Shown here: positions 4,921 to 6,092 of the stretch, piece by piece
How the letters are laid out: the number at the start of each line of letters is the position of its first letter
Position numbering within the stretch: position 1 is the stretch's first letter
From: Desulfurococcaceae archaeon
GTDB taxonomy: Archaea > Thermoproteota > Thermoprotei_A > Sulfolobales > Desulfurococcaceae
Length of the DNA: 6,092 nucleotides
Direction of reading: 5' to 3'
Assembly (NCBI GenBank): GCA_020832865.1
Contig: JAJHRJ010000030.1
Coordinates: 1 to 6,092 of the forward strand
Position numbers and translations under genes: made by a program
Notes under the pieces: generated by a model
Database searches by the model: none
Told to the model about the DNA's origin: nothing
The model's input: only the letters and a program-made list of their open reading frames with translations

Positions 4921-6003
4921 GTGAAGCTGTATGTTGGAGAGCTGAGAGATCTCGAGGAGGCTATTACTAAGCTTAGAGAAATCCTCGGTGATGTGGAGTT
5001 TTTAGGCTATGTCCTACGCGGAGGCATCGTAATACTGGGTGAAGTAAAAAGTCTTAGTGATATGCCATTATGGGCCTCAGATCACCAAGCACCTGGTCGC
5101 TACGAGTTAACACAGGGTTTTAGATTTAGGCACAGCTTCTACTCTCCAAAGTGGTTTCTCCTCCCACCAGAACACGACCTCTTAGTTACTACGCCTAATT
5201 ACAACTACACTAGCTCTCTGAGCCCTCCTGAGAAGAGAATAGTCCTCTTAGGGATTAAGCCGTGTGACCTTACAGCTGTGAGTGTACTAGACAAGATCTT
5301 GCTAGGTAAACACCCCGTGTACACGCTTAGAAGACGTAGTATAGTAGGAATTATAGTCGAAGAGTGCCTTGAACCTGGTGAAACGTGTTTCTGCTCTGTC
5401 ACGGGATCAGGTCCACTAGCAAACAGCGGCTTTGATCTAGGATACGCAAGGCTTGATGAGAACACGTTTCTATTTAAACCGGGCTCCCAGCTCGGACACG
5501 ACCTTATTAAGAGACTCAATCTGGGAGAAGCCGGTAGAGAGCACATAGAGTCCTACTATAACATGGTGAAGAGAGCACTTGATACAATGAAGACTAGGAT
5601 TCCAGAGCTACAAGAGCTAGTAGTGGCTCTCAGTAAAAGCGTGTTTAACGAGGGGTTTTGGAGAGAAATATCAGAGAAGTGTGTAGGGTGTGGTAACTGC
5701 AATTACGTCTGTCCAACATGCTTTTGCACCGAGATAGTTGACATCGTGGAAGAGTCCAGGTCGCTGAGAACTGGTATATGGTCTGGCTGCCTCACTTACA
5801 CTTATGGACTAGTCGCTGGAGGGCACTTTAGGAGAGATCTCTATACTAGATATAGGCACTATGTACTCCACAAGTTTCTATTCTACCCTAAGCAGACAGG
5901 AGGATTACTCGGTTGCGTAGGCTGTGGTAGGTGTATTACGTGGTGCCCCATAGGCGTAGATCTCAGAGAGACTCTTAATAGCGTAGTAAGAAAGGCGAGC
6001 TAG
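4921..6003 (+). CDS. Sulfhydrogenase beta (HydB-like) / anaerobic sulfite reductase A-like Fe-S subunit
   Basis: This is an electron-transfer subunit that carries electrons through iron-sulfur clusters between a flavin/NAD(P) subunit and a hydrogenase or sulfite reductase partner in the cytoplasm. At 360 residues it is the usual length. Matching blocks are FRHSFYSPKWFLLPPEHDLL (69-88), GIKPCDLTAVSVLD (111-124), and ECLEPGETCFCSVTGSGP (148-165), which holds extra conserved cysteines 149, 156 and 158. Two ferredoxin motifs lie near the C-terminus: Cys 254, 257, 260, 264 followed by PTCFC, and Cys 332, 335, 338, 342 followed by Pro. Between them GLVAGGHFR (297-304 region) is also typical of HydB. 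Both cluster motifs are complete, so the gene looks functional. The next gene begins four bases after its stop and reads like the flavin-binding gamma subunit, the hydB-hydG order. Whether the complex is a NiFe sulfhydrogenase or a sulfite reductase depends on genes outside the window. GTG 4921 is the only standard start that keeps the conserved N-terminus. Confidence 0.87.
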   Translation: MKLYVGELRDLEEAITKLREILGDVEFLGYVLRGGIVILGEVKSLSDMPLWASDHQAPGRYELTQGFRFRHSFYSPKWFLLPPEHDLLVTTPNYNYTSSLSPPEKRIVLLGIKPCDLTAVSVLDKILLGKHPVYTLRRRSIVGIIVEECLEPGETCFCSVTGSGPLANSGFDLGYARLDENTFLFKPGSQLGHDLIKRLNLGEAGREHIESYYNMVKRALDTMKTRIPELQELVVALSKSVFNEGFWREISEKCVGCGNCNYVCPTCFCTEIVDIVEESRSLRTGIWSGCLTYTYGLVAGGHFRRDLYTRYRHYVLHKFLFYPKQTGGLLGCVGCGRCITWCPIGVDLRETLNSVVRKAS

Positions 6004-6007
6004 AAAT

Positions 6008-6092
6008 ATGGAGGCTACTGAGAACCCATTTATATTTAAAAAGGGGCTAGTAGTGAGCGTTACGAGAGAAACCCCTGACACTAACACGTATA
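6008..6092 (+). CDS. Probable HydG/AsrB-like FAD/NAD(P)-binding subunit, N-terminal fragment (3' end outside window)
   Basis: An ATG four bases after the Fe-S gene stop opens a frame that runs to the right edge with no stop. The visible 28 codons include ENPFIFKKG and VTRETPDTNT. Sulfhydrogenase gamma and AsrB proteins begin with NP(Y/F) and then a first barrel strand ending in ETPD-type sequence, as part of a ferredoxin-reductase-like FAD domain. The tight spacing indicates an operon with the HydB-like gene. No strong ribosome site is seen; GGCGAG lies inside the previous gene end. Only the first strand is visible, so the identity rests on context plus a short match. Confidence 0.7.
   Translation, partial: MEATENPFIFKKGLVVSVTRETPDTNTY

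Noticed and set aside
5205..5546. Minus-strand 113-codon ORF inside the HydB-like gene
   Set aside because: It is antisense to a well-conserved gene and has no recognisable motif. The same applies to the minus-strand ORFs at 1647-1880, 3215-3409, 4423-4605 and 5905-6087.

Overview
The window looks like a piece of a hyperthermophilic archaeal chromosome, most likely Thermoproteota (Crenarchaeota). The evidence is the combination of deoxyhypusine synthase, the archaea-only tRNA-Ile2 agmatinylcytidine synthetase TiaS, a PaREP1-like protein and a sulfhydrogenase-type Fe-S subunit. GGTGA-type ribosome binding sites, GTG and TTG starts, AGA/AGG arginine codons and TATA-like promoter boxes agree with this. 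The genus cannot be decided from the sequence. Coding density is high and no mobile element, CRISPR array, tRNA or rRNA was seen.

Layout. 1-585 (+) is the 3' part of deoxyhypusine synthase, which is cut by the left edge. 585-1928 (+) is tiaS. Its reading frame is conserved from base 585, but no ATG, GTG or TTG precedes its first catalytic motif. It therefore appears to start at an ATC codon behind a well-placed AGGTGA, overlapping the deoxyhypusine synthase stop by one base. 1988-2626 (-) is a PaREP1/HEPN-like protein with a coiled coil and a C-terminal membrane anchor. 2627-2858 is a non-coding divergent promoter region with a short hairpin. 2859-3440 (+) is an HD-superfamily hydrolase. 3465-4235 (-) is a protein I do not recognise; its true start may be an internal TTG at 4190. 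4262-4765 (+) is trmO (tRNA m6t6A methyltransferase). 4766-4920 carries a possible 27-codon ORF and a leader with a strong but badly spaced GAGGTGA. 4921-6003 (+) is a HydB-like 2x[4Fe-4S] subunit, and 6008-6092 (+) is the start of the next subunit, probably the flavin/NAD(P)-binding HydG-like partner.

How the genes work together. The left pair links two translation-related modifications that use polyamine-type substrates: deoxyhypusine on aIF5A and agmatine on C34 of tRNA-Ile2. TrmO adds another tRNA modification but is separated from that pair by three genes. The right end begins an electron-transfer operon of the cytoplasmic sulfhydrogenase or anaerobic sulfite reductase type. The two minus-strand genes are accessory and unassigned, and they hold most of the novelty, along with the non-canonical tiaS start.
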